A stretch of 64,000 nt of DNA from Ctenosaura bakeri (lineage: Eukaryota > Chordata > Lepidosauria > Squamata > Iguanidae), in the NCBI GenBank assembly GCA_948474755.1, contig CAOLHI010001316.1, positions 186,001 through 250,000 of the forward strand, read 5' to 3'. A model generated the notes under the pieces. That model did no database searches, was not told where the DNA came from, and saw nothing but the letters and a program-made list of their open reading frames with translations. Below are positions 12,501 to 24,181 of the stretch, in pieces. The translations under genes were made by a program, and so were the position numbers. The first letter of the stretch is position 1. The number at the start of each line of letters is the position of its first letter.

Positions 12501-15500
12501 CTGATACATATCCCATCTCTTTTGCAATTTCGAAGAGGACAGTCATTAACAGTCTATTGCAACAGAACCAACAAACGATGGAGGTACCTTAAACAACTAG
12601 TTTTACTTGATGTAAGTGTTTGTGAAGAGAAATTTCTTTGCACCCCCTTGGAACTCACCCTACATAGTTCTGTCCCATCATCTCACAATCATCTTCTCAG
12701 GTAACTCAGATTGACAGCCAGTGGATGGTGACCTGAAGTCACCTTCTTGGGTTGCTCCTGTCTGGATTAGATATTTAATTGGATTTGTAATATTTAATAT
12801 CAATGAGGCATACAAGTTAGGCATTCTATAACATTTTGTATAATGCCAAAAAGGGGGTGGGGGTGACTAAATTCCAGGCAGTATCAGCCAATCTCTGCCA
12901 TTAAGCACAAAACAAAGATTTTTTTCTAATTCTTAACAATACAGTAACTACAATAAAAAAAGCAAAATGTGTTTTTTTTAAAAAAAAAGCAAACTCATTA
13001 GCAATTGTCTTTGAAAGGCTCTGATTGCACACCATTAAAGTAAAAGTGCTGACCTAATATAAAAAACTGTAATGTAAGAGTTTAGTGTTTCATAAATGTG
13101 CTGATTGCTTTGAAGCTGCCCTCCACCACAGGGTGTCTGTATTTTCCATTAATACTTAAGAACAGCTCCTGCCTTTAGAAAAGTGCTAGGCCATTGTGCG
13201 ATGTGCAATATGGTGCATCAAAAACCTTTTAAAGTATCTATTTATTCTTTCATTTTAGGAATGATTTTATGCATATATTTCAAGATCCTTATACCATTTT
13301 TTTAATGCATAACATTTCCATGGCAGGACCATCTCTGACACACACACACACACCCATGTATGCCCTATTTTGTGCAGAAATGAAGAGCATTTTGGCTAAC
13401 CATATAACTTAGTGAAAAGTAAAATCTTCATAATGCCATAAAAACAGTATCATCATGATATCTTCTAAACCTGAAGGAGAGGTTTAGAAGAAAATTGATT
13501 CATCTGATTATATGATGCAGAAATTAGTACAGGGACAGACAACGGAGCAGGGCAAGTCTCATGGGTGTAGCTATAGGGAGGGGATGAGGGCACTGCACCG
13601 CACAAATAAGAATTCTGCCCACAAATTATTTTTTCCTTCACTTTCCAAATTTCTATTACTGTGGAGGGAGACACTAGAACTCTTACATTTGCAGTGTTTG
13701 CATTCCCTTGGTAACTCTACCTGTCCCTTTTCTTTAGATGCCTAAGCTGTATTTCTAGATGCTCAACCGAACTATTAAGTTACTGCAATGCTAAAAATTT
13801 GAGGAGTGAAGGAATCAAGCAAAGAATCTGTACCTTGGAAGGAAAATTTCACAAGTATGTTTTAGTGCTTTATTGGGCAAACCTGAAATGACCATTATGT
13901 ATCTCTTCTTCCTTTCCACCAAAGGATAAGAAACCCACAGATCTTCACGTAATCTGCAGGTTGGACAAATTAAGAATATATGTCCCCATGCACATGAGTG
14001 AGTGAACTAAGTACAAGATCTCATATTATGCATAGTACATTCTCATACATGAAATATTTAAAAGTTTCCTTTATTCTAGGCAAGGTTATAAGAGCTTTTA
14101 CACATTTATCAATTTTTTCACATTTTGGGACATTTTTGTGAAAAACTCATTTGTGCAACAAAACACATCACAATGTCTTCTGTGCTGTTTTCTGTGCAAA
14201 AATGTGGAATTTGTGGGGAAAAAACGTTTTGTGTAAGTAAAATTTCACAAGAATGTGAAAAATGTGGCAGTTCTTAACTGGGTTTTTAGGACAAGAAAAT
14301 TTGTGAATAACCTTTACAACCCTATTATGAAGTAGCAACAAACTACCATTTATAAAACCATTTTAGCCTCCAAGATGTCAAAGTTCCACTGCAAATTCAT
14401 GAACTACCTTTTTTTAAACTATAACTAGACTAAAATAGTTCATATTTAAAAAGAGTGTTATAATACTCTTTCTAAAGTGAACTATTTCCTGTCCAATTAT
14501 AACAAATTGGTATGGATTTATTTAGATCTGATCAATTTAAATCACTAAAGGAGAGACAGGTTTAAATAATTTACTTAAAGAAGGTTTAAAGTGCAGGGCT
14601 CCATATACATTTATTTATACACCTCACCCCTGAAATGCCTCTCTGTCCTTTTAAGGTAGATTAATGGTACAGACTAAAGGCGTATCTACAAGGCACAGTT
14701 ATAGCAGTTTAATATCACTTTAACTGTTATGGTTTCATTCTACACAAAACACAGGTTTATACACTGGGAAGTGCACCACAGCTCTCTAACAAAGAATTCT
14801 AAATACCTAAATTACTTATTGTACCTATTTTTCCTATATTATTAACTATAGCTCATCATCCTACATAGTTAATACTATAGGAACACTCCAAGTAGACATT
14901 CACAAATCAGTACTTTAAATTTCTGCCCAAGAAGTAGGAAACTCCTCCAAAACAAAAGTTGTCCTCATTTAACTGACTGACTGAGGAATTTTTCATCAGC
15001 AAACAGCTGCTGTTTCCAAGCTATGTCTGGAAATTTTTAGTTTCCATCATTATCCTGTGCACTTACTCCCAAGGTAACTGAAGGTAATACCACCTGCTGA
15101 ACCTGAAAGTACACTCTGCACATGATTTTTATCATACTGAGTTTGCGCACGAAGTCAGAACAAGCTGTACCCTAATTAGCCTTTCCCTACATTCTTAAGG
15201 TAATGTACACAAATATATAAAGTTGCTTGAAGCTTAACAAATGTGGCCACTGCCTTAAACTCTCTCGTCATCACTTTGACACAAAAGAACAGGAACTACC
15301 CAGAAGGATCTTAGTTTACACAGACAGCAGTTATAAGACTATTGAACAGCCAAACATTTCCAAGAGGATTCTCGCTTTTTCTGTCAAAGAAATAAATACA
15401 GAACTTCCTCAGTTTCTGAGAAATATTGCAGGCCTGTGGTCCTTGGGGCTGGCCCCCCAGGTCCTCTGTTCCTGGAGAGCTGTATCCTCAAATTGAAGAT

Positions 15501-15552
15501 CCATCAGAGAAATGTCTTCTACATTTATTTAGTTTTATTTCCTCATTGACTC
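6571..15552. other. PIK3R1 intron 2, repeat-poor 9-kb block
   Basis: A long AT-rich stretch with no coding similarity I recognise. Two short, much-decayed interspersed fragments (about 10040-10090 and 10530-10570) resemble the gtgggacttacttctgag-type repeat also seen at 20.1 and 26.0 kb. Simple repeats occur at 11699-11717 (GAAAA) and 13338-13351 (CA). A perfect 11-bp-stem hairpin lies at 13463-13491. The low transposon load may point to constrained non-coding sequence, which cannot be tested here. Confidence 0.45.
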
Positions 15553-15750
15553 ATGTCGTCGTTGTGTGCCTACAAGTTAACTCTTACTCATGGTGACCCT
15601 ATCACTGGGTTTTTCTGGTGAGATTTACTCAAAGGAAGTTGAAAGAGCAGACTTGCTAAGTTCACTCAGTGGGTTGCCATGAGAGAATGGGGATTTGAAC
15701 CTTGGTCCCTTGGAGTTCTAGTCCAAGACTCAACCCATACACCAGGATGT
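15553..15750 (-). mobile_element. tRNA-type squamate SINE, inverted relative to its neighbour
   Basis: It shows the same block order as the SINE at 6365 on the minus strand: gttgtgtgcctacaagtt at the 3' end, then tcactcagtgggttgccat, gatttgaacc and gtcctagtcc-like sequence. It sits 5 bp from a plus-strand SINE of the same type. Confidence 0.8.
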
Positions 15751-15754
15751 TTGA

Positions 15755-15985
15755 GAGTCAGCAAAGTGCAGGGGATTGAATGCTGGACTAGGATGCTGGC
15801 AGTCTAGGGTTCAAATGCCAACTTAGCCATGGGAACCTACTGGGTGACCCTGGGCATGTCACACTCTATTAGCCACAGAGAAAGGCAAGAACAACCCCCT
15901 CCCCCAAACAAATTCTGCCAAGGAAACCCTGTGACAGGTTTGCCATAAGCTAGGAATGACTTGAAGATACACAATACCACTACCA
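15755..15985 (+). mobile_element. tRNA-type squamate SINE
   Basis: Plus-strand copy with gctggactagga, gggttcaaatgcc, cctactgggtgaccctgg, gtcacactct, aaattctgccaaggaaaccctg and cataagctaggaatgacttgaag. Together with the preceding minus-strand copy it forms an inverted pair. Confidence 0.85.
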
Positions 15986-18644
15986 TGCTGGCTCTTTATT
16001 TTGCACAAACTATAAACATTGGTCACAATGTAACTCCAATTAGTAAGCTAAATAGGTACGGTAAGTACTTGTCACTCCTAGAACTATGCAGAACTGTTTC
16101 AATTAATGAGTATTTTCTACATCTCAGCCCCCAAGCTCCTTCTATTTGTTTTTGCTGAACAGAGAATCTCTTTGTCCGCCTATGCCTTGTCTATAGCAAA
16201 CAATTAGGATGCATAGCCTTCTCAGTCATTCCACCCATGTTCTGGACTTCTGGGTTCTCCCTCTGGAGCTAAAAGGTATCTTCCTCCTTGAACAGTGGCA
16301 TGCAACTGTCACCTGGGGTTGGGCAGTCTAGAAGTGGGCCCCAATGGGGCAATGATATGTCAGCAGATGTTTGAGCCACTGTGATGCTGTTACTAAGGCA
16401 TTGGCTCTTCATGACCCACTCATCTGAATCCAACGCTTCTGCTCCTCAAATTTCTTCCCTTTGCCTGCCTGCCTGCCTGCCTGCCCTGTACTTGTTCCTA
16501 CTCCCCCTTTGTCTTCCCTGTTTCTTCCCAGGCCTCTTCTGTCTGTGCTGTCCTTCTGCAGCCTCAGTCAAGCACCTGAGTCCTCCCTCTCTTTGTCTGG
16601 TTCCAATGCTCCTTCTTGCACCTCTTCCTGTGCTCTCCCCTATAACTATTTCATTCTCCCTTTACTCTCATCCCTTTGCATCTCTCTCCCCTTTACCTAT
16701 CCTATTCTCACTTAACCCTTTCTGCCTCTGCCCATTGTGCACCACTTGCTGCTGCTTCCACTCTCAGTGTGATATCGGAGGCAAGTACCTGACTGCTTTG
16801 CCATTTATAAGTGCCACCACTTCTCACTGTCTGTGGTTGGTGTTCCCAGCCAGGGAATCAGGTTCATACCATGCAGGGGGGCGCAAAGGTCCCTTTGTCC
16901 TGCTACAACATTTATGAGACTGCAGTATTCCTTTCTCTTCCCTGCTCATTTGTATCTTTATACACACATATATACTCACTGGCAGTCACTCTAATAATGG
17001 ATACCCTGGTAAAATCCTCTCTCCCTGTCTCTCTTTGATGTAAAAGGAATGCATAATTGTTTGTATCCATGAGAAAGGTTTAGCAGTTTTTCTCCAATGC
17101 ACACCGGTGGTTCATCACAAGTACAAACAATATAAATGAAACATGCTGACTGCAACTCTAGCAGTTGGGATTTCTCATCTGAAGCCACAGACTTGGTTTT
17201 CTTATGCACTGTATACTTTACAGTTCCGCTACTAAGAAGCAGCCACAAGGTCTTAGTTGTGGATACTTCCAAAGAGAAATGGACCTAACAGTGAAGATAG
17301 TTTTCAATCTGTGTAAGGCCCAGTATTAATGCTTGTCCATTGTTCCCTTGTTTGTTGTGTTTTTTTTCATTTATCCAATACACACAAACCAAACAGAGTT
17401 GCTTCCAAGCACACAATACAACCCATAGTTTTAAATTTTGTGTTAAGTTTCCCTCAATTGCCTGCAGCAAGCCTGGTCAGTGAGACTAAACAAATCTTCC
17501 TATTCTGTTACCATCTGCACTCTTACTTTAGGAACTGCTCAAACATACAGGAAATACTGGAGGAAAATCCTCCAAACTTTTTACGAATTAGAAGAGTACA
17601 AAATTCCAGATTTACTCAACATATTTGATGCAGAAATATAAAGATTTCAGCATTTACTTCTGAATCCTGAAGGGCTGTCATCTTGAGCCCAGTACAATAA
17701 ATTGGAACCACATTTAATCCTACTTTTCCCTGGTAACTTTATAGTTTCCTTACACTATAAACACATTATACCTCAGCATTTGGGCTTTTTCCCCTCGGCA
17801 TGCTGTAATCTTGCCAGGAGACAAGCTTTGCTTTTAATAAGTCGATTTGCCAACTTAAACAGCAGTCTCCTAAGGCAATCAAATAATGAAGCACATACAG
17901 ATGTACTTGCACGTAATCTGTCAGAAGCTTGCTCAGCCCAACAGGAATGGTTCCCACATATAACCAGTAATGCACAACTTTCAGGCATTTAAACAGCATA
18001 CACCCTACTGTGTTCCATCCATGTCTCATTCACCAACTCCTCCTCCCTTTTTCAAAACTTCTTGACTTGGGAGGGGAAAAAAATCAAGGTGCAAAAACAT
18101 ATACAGAAGCTGTACATGAAATAGGATTGAAAAAAGAAACATATTTATGAGCAGAATGTCACATATGCAGTCATGGACAGTCTTATTCTCATTATTATAT
18201 GTTATGTTCTACAGTGCTGAAAATACTTTTAAAAAGTAAAATACACTAAAACTTAATTTGCTGGGTGTTTTTTTTGTTTTGTTTTGTTTTTTGTGACAGC
18301 AATTCCCAGTGCTGAAGACTCTTTGTACTGCTACAGAATACAGCAGCAAACAACTGTGCAGTGACAACAGCAAGACCAAAATGCATGCCAGTATGAAGGC
18401 TGCCTCTTACATTATGTACCAGCAATATTATATATCCTGCAAAAAGGGGCTCTAATCTGTTCTGGCTCCTTTTTATATGCAATACACACACATCAAATGA
18501 AGACACATTTGCCTCCTTTAGTCTCAGTCTCTATAGGTCTAACTTTCCTAGCCTGGATATTTAAAAGGATGCTTCTCCCACAAAAATTTGCACTCTAATT
18601 AGTTGAGGTGTACAGCCATTTGGGAAACAAGCAGGCAATGTCTG
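15986..18644. other. PIK3R1 intron 2, no recognised element
   Basis: It holds a pyrimidine-rich tract at about 16440-16740 with a TGCC tetranucleotide run (16460-16483). The 178-codon open frame there is low-complexity and not proposed as a gene. Nothing else is recognised. Confidence 0.45.
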
Positions 18645-18925
18645 GGGTACAGGCCTTTTTTGTGGTGATACCTAAATTCTGAAATTTCTTCTCCAAGGTA
18701 GAGCCTGACTTGCTTTTCCAAAAGCCTTTAATGGCTGTCATCTATACTTTAGGAGGGTTCATTTACTGATTTTAATTTAACTGCTGGTTTCACTGTCTAG
18801 TTTTTCCTTTCATATGATGGTTGTATTTTTATTACATGTTTTTTTTAAAAAAAATGAAACATGTACTGTTTTATATGCCTTAATTCCATTTGGCAAAAGC
18901 TAAGGTAAAAGCATAAATGTTACAT
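18645..18925 (+). mobile_element. Decayed L2-like LINE 3' end
   Basis: The order of blocks (ctccaaggtagagcctgact, then aaagcctttaatg, then attccatttggcaaaagct and ataaa) resembles the C-terminal and tail region of squamate L2-type LINEs. It is too degraded for an open frame. Confidence 0.4.
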
Positions 18926-19109
18926 GTATATGTATCTGTATGTAAGATTTTGTCTGGCCTAAATCCAGTTGCTTTGAGACCAGATTCAATTTTTGACTGC
19001 AGTGTCATCACTTATATAAATCACACTGCTTTTAAAAATTGCATTGCTCTAGTTGGGACAAGAATTTGGATTTAGGTCTTGTGTGTATACACATGTGTGT
19101 AGTAGATTT

Positions 19110-19315
19110 ATATGAGTTTTACATGCTTTCAAATCACCTCTGATGTATTGCAACTCTAGCATAGGGTTTTCTTGGCAAATCTATTCAGAAGAGATTTAAC
19201 ATTGCCTTCCTCCCAGGCTGAGAGCATGACTTGCCCAAGGACATCCAGTTCTCATGGCTGAGTAGGGATTTGAACCCAGTGTCCTATTCCAACAGTCAAA
19301 TCATACCACCATAGT
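19110..19315 (-). mobile_element. tRNA-type squamate SINE
   Basis: Minus-strand copy: gggttttcttggcaaatct, gaggctgagag-like cccaggctgagagcatgacttgcccaagg, tccagttctcatggctgagtagg, gatttgaacccagtgtcc. The 3' end is decayed and has lost the gtgtgcc motif. Confidence 0.8.
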
Positions 19316-20083
19316 TGAGCAAACAGTAAGCCAAGAGGATATGAGAAGGAAAGTATCATTTTTATTTTATATTACATTAGCATTGAAACCAATCAGTACC
19401 TCCCTGGTTCTTCCAGGGAAAGGTGTTGCTATGAAATTCACTTTTGTAACATTATTTCCAAGTGAAATCTGTCAAGTGTTTGTTCATACACTACTTTGAG
19501 ACTTTGCGATGAAGGGATTTCAGCCATTTCTTTCACCTTCAGCTTGCAAAAACAGTTTTAGACATTTGGACATTCTTTTGACCTCACTACTGTATTTGGC
19601 CTACAAGTAAGTACTGTTATTCTCCCTGAGAACTTTCATGTACACTTCTCTAAGAAGAGTAGTGCTTGGGTATCTGTAGGTTCAGAAAATTAATTCAAGC
19701 AAGGTTTCTTCTGCTCATGAAGAGGAAGTATGTTAGCTTCACATAGGAGAGCAGAAGTTGCATCTTTTTAAAGAACTCCCAGTCCTAAATTTTGTTGTTC
19801 AACAGAGAAGTAATGTATAAATAAGTGGACAGTCCTTCTCTAACAGAGAACAGTCTTCAATCTGGGGCTTCCTTTTTAAAAAGCTGTCCAGTCCAAATCC
19901 AGTATAAAGACAGAGAACTCTTAAGAAGGGAGAATAGGGGCAAAACATCAGCATGCTAATACTTGAACAGCAGAATGAGCAGGCACACAGCTCATGTGAT
20001 GAGTATTCCTACATTTGTGCCCATAGGTATGAAAAGCTGTGCCTTTCTGTTTCCTTTTTGGCAACAAGTGGCCACTCTATTTA

Positions 20084-20156
20084 GCTGGGAGTAAGCTCCA
20101 TTAAATGCAATGAAATTTACTTCTCAGTAGACATGTATATGATTGCACCCAGTGCT
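20084..20156 (+). repeat. Short interspersed fragment
   Basis: It contains gggagtaagctccattaaatg and gaaatttacttctcagtagacatgtatatgattgcac, a pattern repeated at about 26035-26105 in a decayed form. It is a dispersed repeat of unknown class. Confidence 0.5.
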
Positions 20157-20388
20157 CTAGCACCTTAAAACTACAATATATTACAGTATGTAATTCTTAC
20201 TGCATCCATAAGTATAAAACAAATTTGTATGTTTTTCTGACTCTGCAGGACACCATCAAATTAACACTGGATATCATTCTAGGCCTCACCTTTGGTGCTG
20301 AGCTGAATTCTTTTACAGAATCTATCTTGTGCCTTTCTAAAGGAACATACAGAGTTTAAATGTGTTGTGCCTTTTGTACATGACTTTT

Positions 20389-20416
20389 GTGTGTGTGTGT
20401 GTGAGCGCGCGCGTGT
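20389..20416 (+). repeat. GT/GC dinucleotide microsatellite
   Basis: A run of GT followed by GCGCGCG, an alternating purine-pyrimidine tract that could adopt Z-DNA. Confidence 0.85.
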
Positions 20417-23289
20417 ATAATCTGATATCCACACTTATAGATTATAAAATGTAAACCATTCCTTGGAATCTGTAATGTCCAGGGGAAAATGGAATAGTCA
20501 GGGCAAATTCTCTCATATTTTGCAAATTTTTAAAATCAATACATTACCTGATAGCATCAAGTTGTTTACAGATAAAGCCGAGATGCAAAACAGTATTTAA
20601 CAGAAAAAACAAGCTATATCTTATGGGTGGTACAGTCAGCAATCCAACCTGGATATTTTTTTAAAGCCTACAAAAAATATTTGGTCAACACATAGTGAAT
20701 TTCTAAGATCACAGCTACAGTACTTTCTCAGTAGGATTCCCAATAACCAGGTTAAACAGCCAATCCCAGATAATCTTTATAGGTCTGATCCTATTTTCAC
20801 CCAAGTTAATGAGGGATTTGGCTGATGACCTTGGTGGGAAGAAGACGACAGCTTTCCTTGCCTACACTGAATAAATATAGACCACTGGAGAAAAAAGGAA
20901 CAAGTTGGTGGACATATATCAAGAGCTGCCATTTATAAAAGAGAATTTGTTTACATCTGCAAACTTTGAAGAGGGCAACATTTTATTTCGTAATCTGTCC
21001 TGATATATATTGTCAATAACAAATGCCATACATACTATCAAAAAGTTAGCCATTTGGTTCCTCTTCTCTGACTGATAAATAATACTCGAAATGTGTGTCT
21101 TAGAGGAAACACCTGGAGAAAAAAACCTAGATGAGCCTATAATTATCTTCCCCTTTCTACGCTAATAAGTCAATTTGTATTAACATCCGTTAGTAAGGAT
21201 GCTCAAGTTTTAAAAATATTTCAAAACCAACTTTTAAAAATAGTTGTAGTATCGGCCATCCCCAAACCAAACATCCAAATGTACACCTGTTTCATCAGTT
21301 TGAGTGGTACAGCATCGAAAAATAAATAAATAAAAAACATATAAACAAAAAAAGTGAATTCAATCAGCATGGTACAAATGCCTGTCTCATTGCAAGGAGT
21401 GTGGCATGAATGAAAATAAACTCAGACTGGTATAAGTAAATGTGGTCTATGGGGTGGAGGTTGAGTGGCCACAATAACTTGACTCAAGAGTTCAAGCATG
21501 CTTTCAAAAATAAACCCCATAAATTGACACTCATCTGGTTACCTGGTTTAAGAATGTTTCTACAATCAGATAGAAAACTTCACACAAACTGCAAAGTACA
21601 CATTGTTGCAATAGCTTTATTAGGACAACCAAACAGGAACAACATTTTCTGCGCATGAAACTGCATGTTTGTTCATCAGACAACATCAATAAAAGAAGCA
21701 CGCAGAGGAGTGGAGGGGAAGTGATTATACTAAGTCACACTGGCTTGAGATAGTTAACAAACTGGTTCCCTTTCAGGACAGAAATTATTTCCGTAGGGGA
21801 GTGGTGCAGTGAAATGAAGTCCTAAACGCTACTTGGTCAAGCACAGAAAGATTATGAGCCTACTCTCTACCAACTATTTAAGTTAACCAGGTAACATTTT
21901 GGACCAGGGACAGGAGCACTATCTCGTCCCAACTGCAAAACTTCCCTACTGGCTCACCTAGAGTTAATTCAAACTCATCAAAGGCAAACAGTTAAGTAGC
22001 TGAACACATATACAACAGGATATCAAACACAAAATGAAAAGCATACCTTTACCAGTAAGTTTTGCTGGAGCAAAGAAATGAGTCAGTCACTCCTATGGAG
22101 ACAACACAATTGCCAGTTCCATATTAGACCCCACTTATCTCAGATGCACACATCTGAGGTTACTGGACAGCTGACAACTGCAGGATGTTGAGTGACATAT
22201 GCCCAGAAGCCAACATCTTGTTCTTCTGACTGTTAGGCAGTCTTTCCTTTGTCAAATTGCTCCAAACAGGTAACTACAGTTCCCAACATAAGACAACTAT
22301 TATCAGCTAATACCAACCTGCTGAAAACTACCTAGAGTTGTCATACCAGTGTTTTAGAAGGCAGACTATTAAAAAAACCCAACAGTGCATACAAAAAGAG
22401 AGGTCCATCGTCTATGGTCTTTGAAGAATAAGTAGGTAAAGGTAACAGGCATTTTCTTCTAAATAGTAATCTTGAAAACAACTGGCTGAATATTTCAATA
22501 TCTGTGCCCCCCACCAGATCAGAGTATGTTGTTATGAAAACCTAGCAGTTAAGATGTGGGCTGCAAATTGTTCAGACTGAACGGGTTTGTTCTTGTTGGC
22601 ACAAAAAATGTGTCCCATAAAGGAAACAGAGAAAACATAACCTGTGGAGGGCAAGTTAAGAACAGAGCATTTTAAAAAGCATTGCTATGCTGCATCAGTG
22701 CACTTGAGGCAGCCCCTTCTTGGCTGAACAAAGGCCCTTTAAATGTAAATATCTGGGGCTTTTTTTTTAAAGAAACAAACAGCTCTTGTTATGTGCCAAA
22801 TATTAATTCCTCCACACTTTACCCTACTAACAGACAAGACTCTGAAGCCCATAGAGAGGTCAAGTCTCACAGTGGATTATGCCAGAAAATAATGCTTTTA
22901 TTTGCTTTTTACAAAACTGCTTATGTAGGGCAATTATTAGATAAATTATGTTGGATTTGGAACAGCTGACTGGATTTGAATTGGCAAGAACTCCATTTCA
23001 ATTTATATGTGGAAACTGGTACAAGTTCAAAAGCATATAATCATCTCTGAAGTTTCTCTCAGCGGAAAAAAATCACAAAGTATAAAGCAAAGAAACAAAA
23101 CAACATATTCTAATCCTGTTGCTGTATCTTGTGACAGTGAATTTCATAATTCTGTTTGTTTCATTTCACTGAAATGCTACTTCCTCTCTTTTGTCCTGAT
23201 TTTACTGCTAATCAGTTCCATTTCCTGACCTTTGCCATCTACATATCTAGTAGCTGAGGAGAGAATATTCTTTCTACAGTAATTCTCTC
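20417..23289. other. PIK3R1 intron 2, no recognised element
   Basis: AT-rich intronic sequence with no coding or transposon similarity I can support. Confidence 0.45.
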
Positions 23290-23480
23290 TGTACGAATGC
23301 TACTCAAAATGGTGGTCTCTGGATCAGTGCCAGTCCTCGAGCCACTGGCTGATGGTCCCTGGCTAGTTTCCATGAAATAAAGAAACCATTATAGCCAATG
23401 AGCATTAATATAGTGTTGGTTCCTGGAAAAATATAATTGCTAGTCCTCCACGTTAGATAGATTCAGCAACACTGCTCTAT
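23290..23480. repeat. Dispersed repeat, likely hAT-type (copy 1)
   Basis: About 190 bp is shared with 42440-42630, including ggtcyctggaycagtgccagtc, agaaaccattatagccaatgagca and atggtactggttcttgg-like blocks. Ends near 23470-23480 read cagcaacactgctct. The assignment to hAT is a guess from the ends. Confidence 0.55.
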
Positions 23481-23654
23481 ACTATTCAAAAGAATGAAAG
23501 CTACTGCCTTCTGAACTGTACAACTCAAACTGTAAGTCTGCCAGTACAAATGTTAAGAAATAGGTCTGAAAATGCTGTGAGAACCAAGCAGGTCAGCAAG
23601 TCTTGTGAAATAGAAAATAAGTCTTTAAGGCAGTGCAGCCCCTAAAACTAAGTA

Positions 23655-24181
23655 CAGTTAGCTCTCCACATTTGCAGGTTAAGCATTTGCAAAACTGATT
23701 ATTTGCACATTACTGGGGGAAAGGAGATGGGACAGAAAAGAAGGGCAAACGCACTTGCTCACTCATGGGGATAGGAGGGGAGAAGAGGAAGGACATGCAA
23801 ATTCACTTGAGCGGGAAGGAGGGGATAGGACTGGAGGAGGGCATGTGTGTTAAGTCACTTGTGCTGCTGGGGGGGGTGAGATGAAAGAAGGAAGCGTGTG
23901 GGGGAGGGAAAAGATGGGACAGGAGGAAGAGGGCAGGGGATGGGACAGGTATTCCCTTTCTCCCTCCTTCTACTCAACCATCCCATCCCATCCCATCCCT
24001 TTTCCCCTTCCCCCTCCTGCTTGCCCGTGTGAGGGAGGGAATACATGTACAGCCAGGCCTAGCTAGTACGGGTACTTTTTAATGTGTTTTAAATATGGTT
24101 TGGGAGGCTTACGATATTCAGTTTTTCCACTTTCATGGGGGCCCTGTGCCCTTAACTCCCATGAAAGTAGAGGGAAGTCTG
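23655..24181. mobile_element. Mariner-like MITE, copy B
   Basis: It is flanked by TA on both sides: TA/CAGTTAGCTCTCCACATTTG at the left, AGAGGGAAGTCTG/TA at the right. The terminal ~70 bp at the right (ttcatgggggccctgtgccc) matches copies C and D. The interior is purine-rich then pyrimidine-rich and contains a CATCC pentamer run (23980-23999). Confidence 0.8.

Noticed and set aside
13463..13491. Perfect short hairpin, possible miRNA precursor
   Set aside because: An 11-bp stem is too short for a miRNA precursor and it is isolated.
16381..16917. 178-codon plus-strand open frame
   Set aside because: Leu/Cys/Pro-rich product of a pyrimidine tract with TGCC repeats; no homology or splice context.
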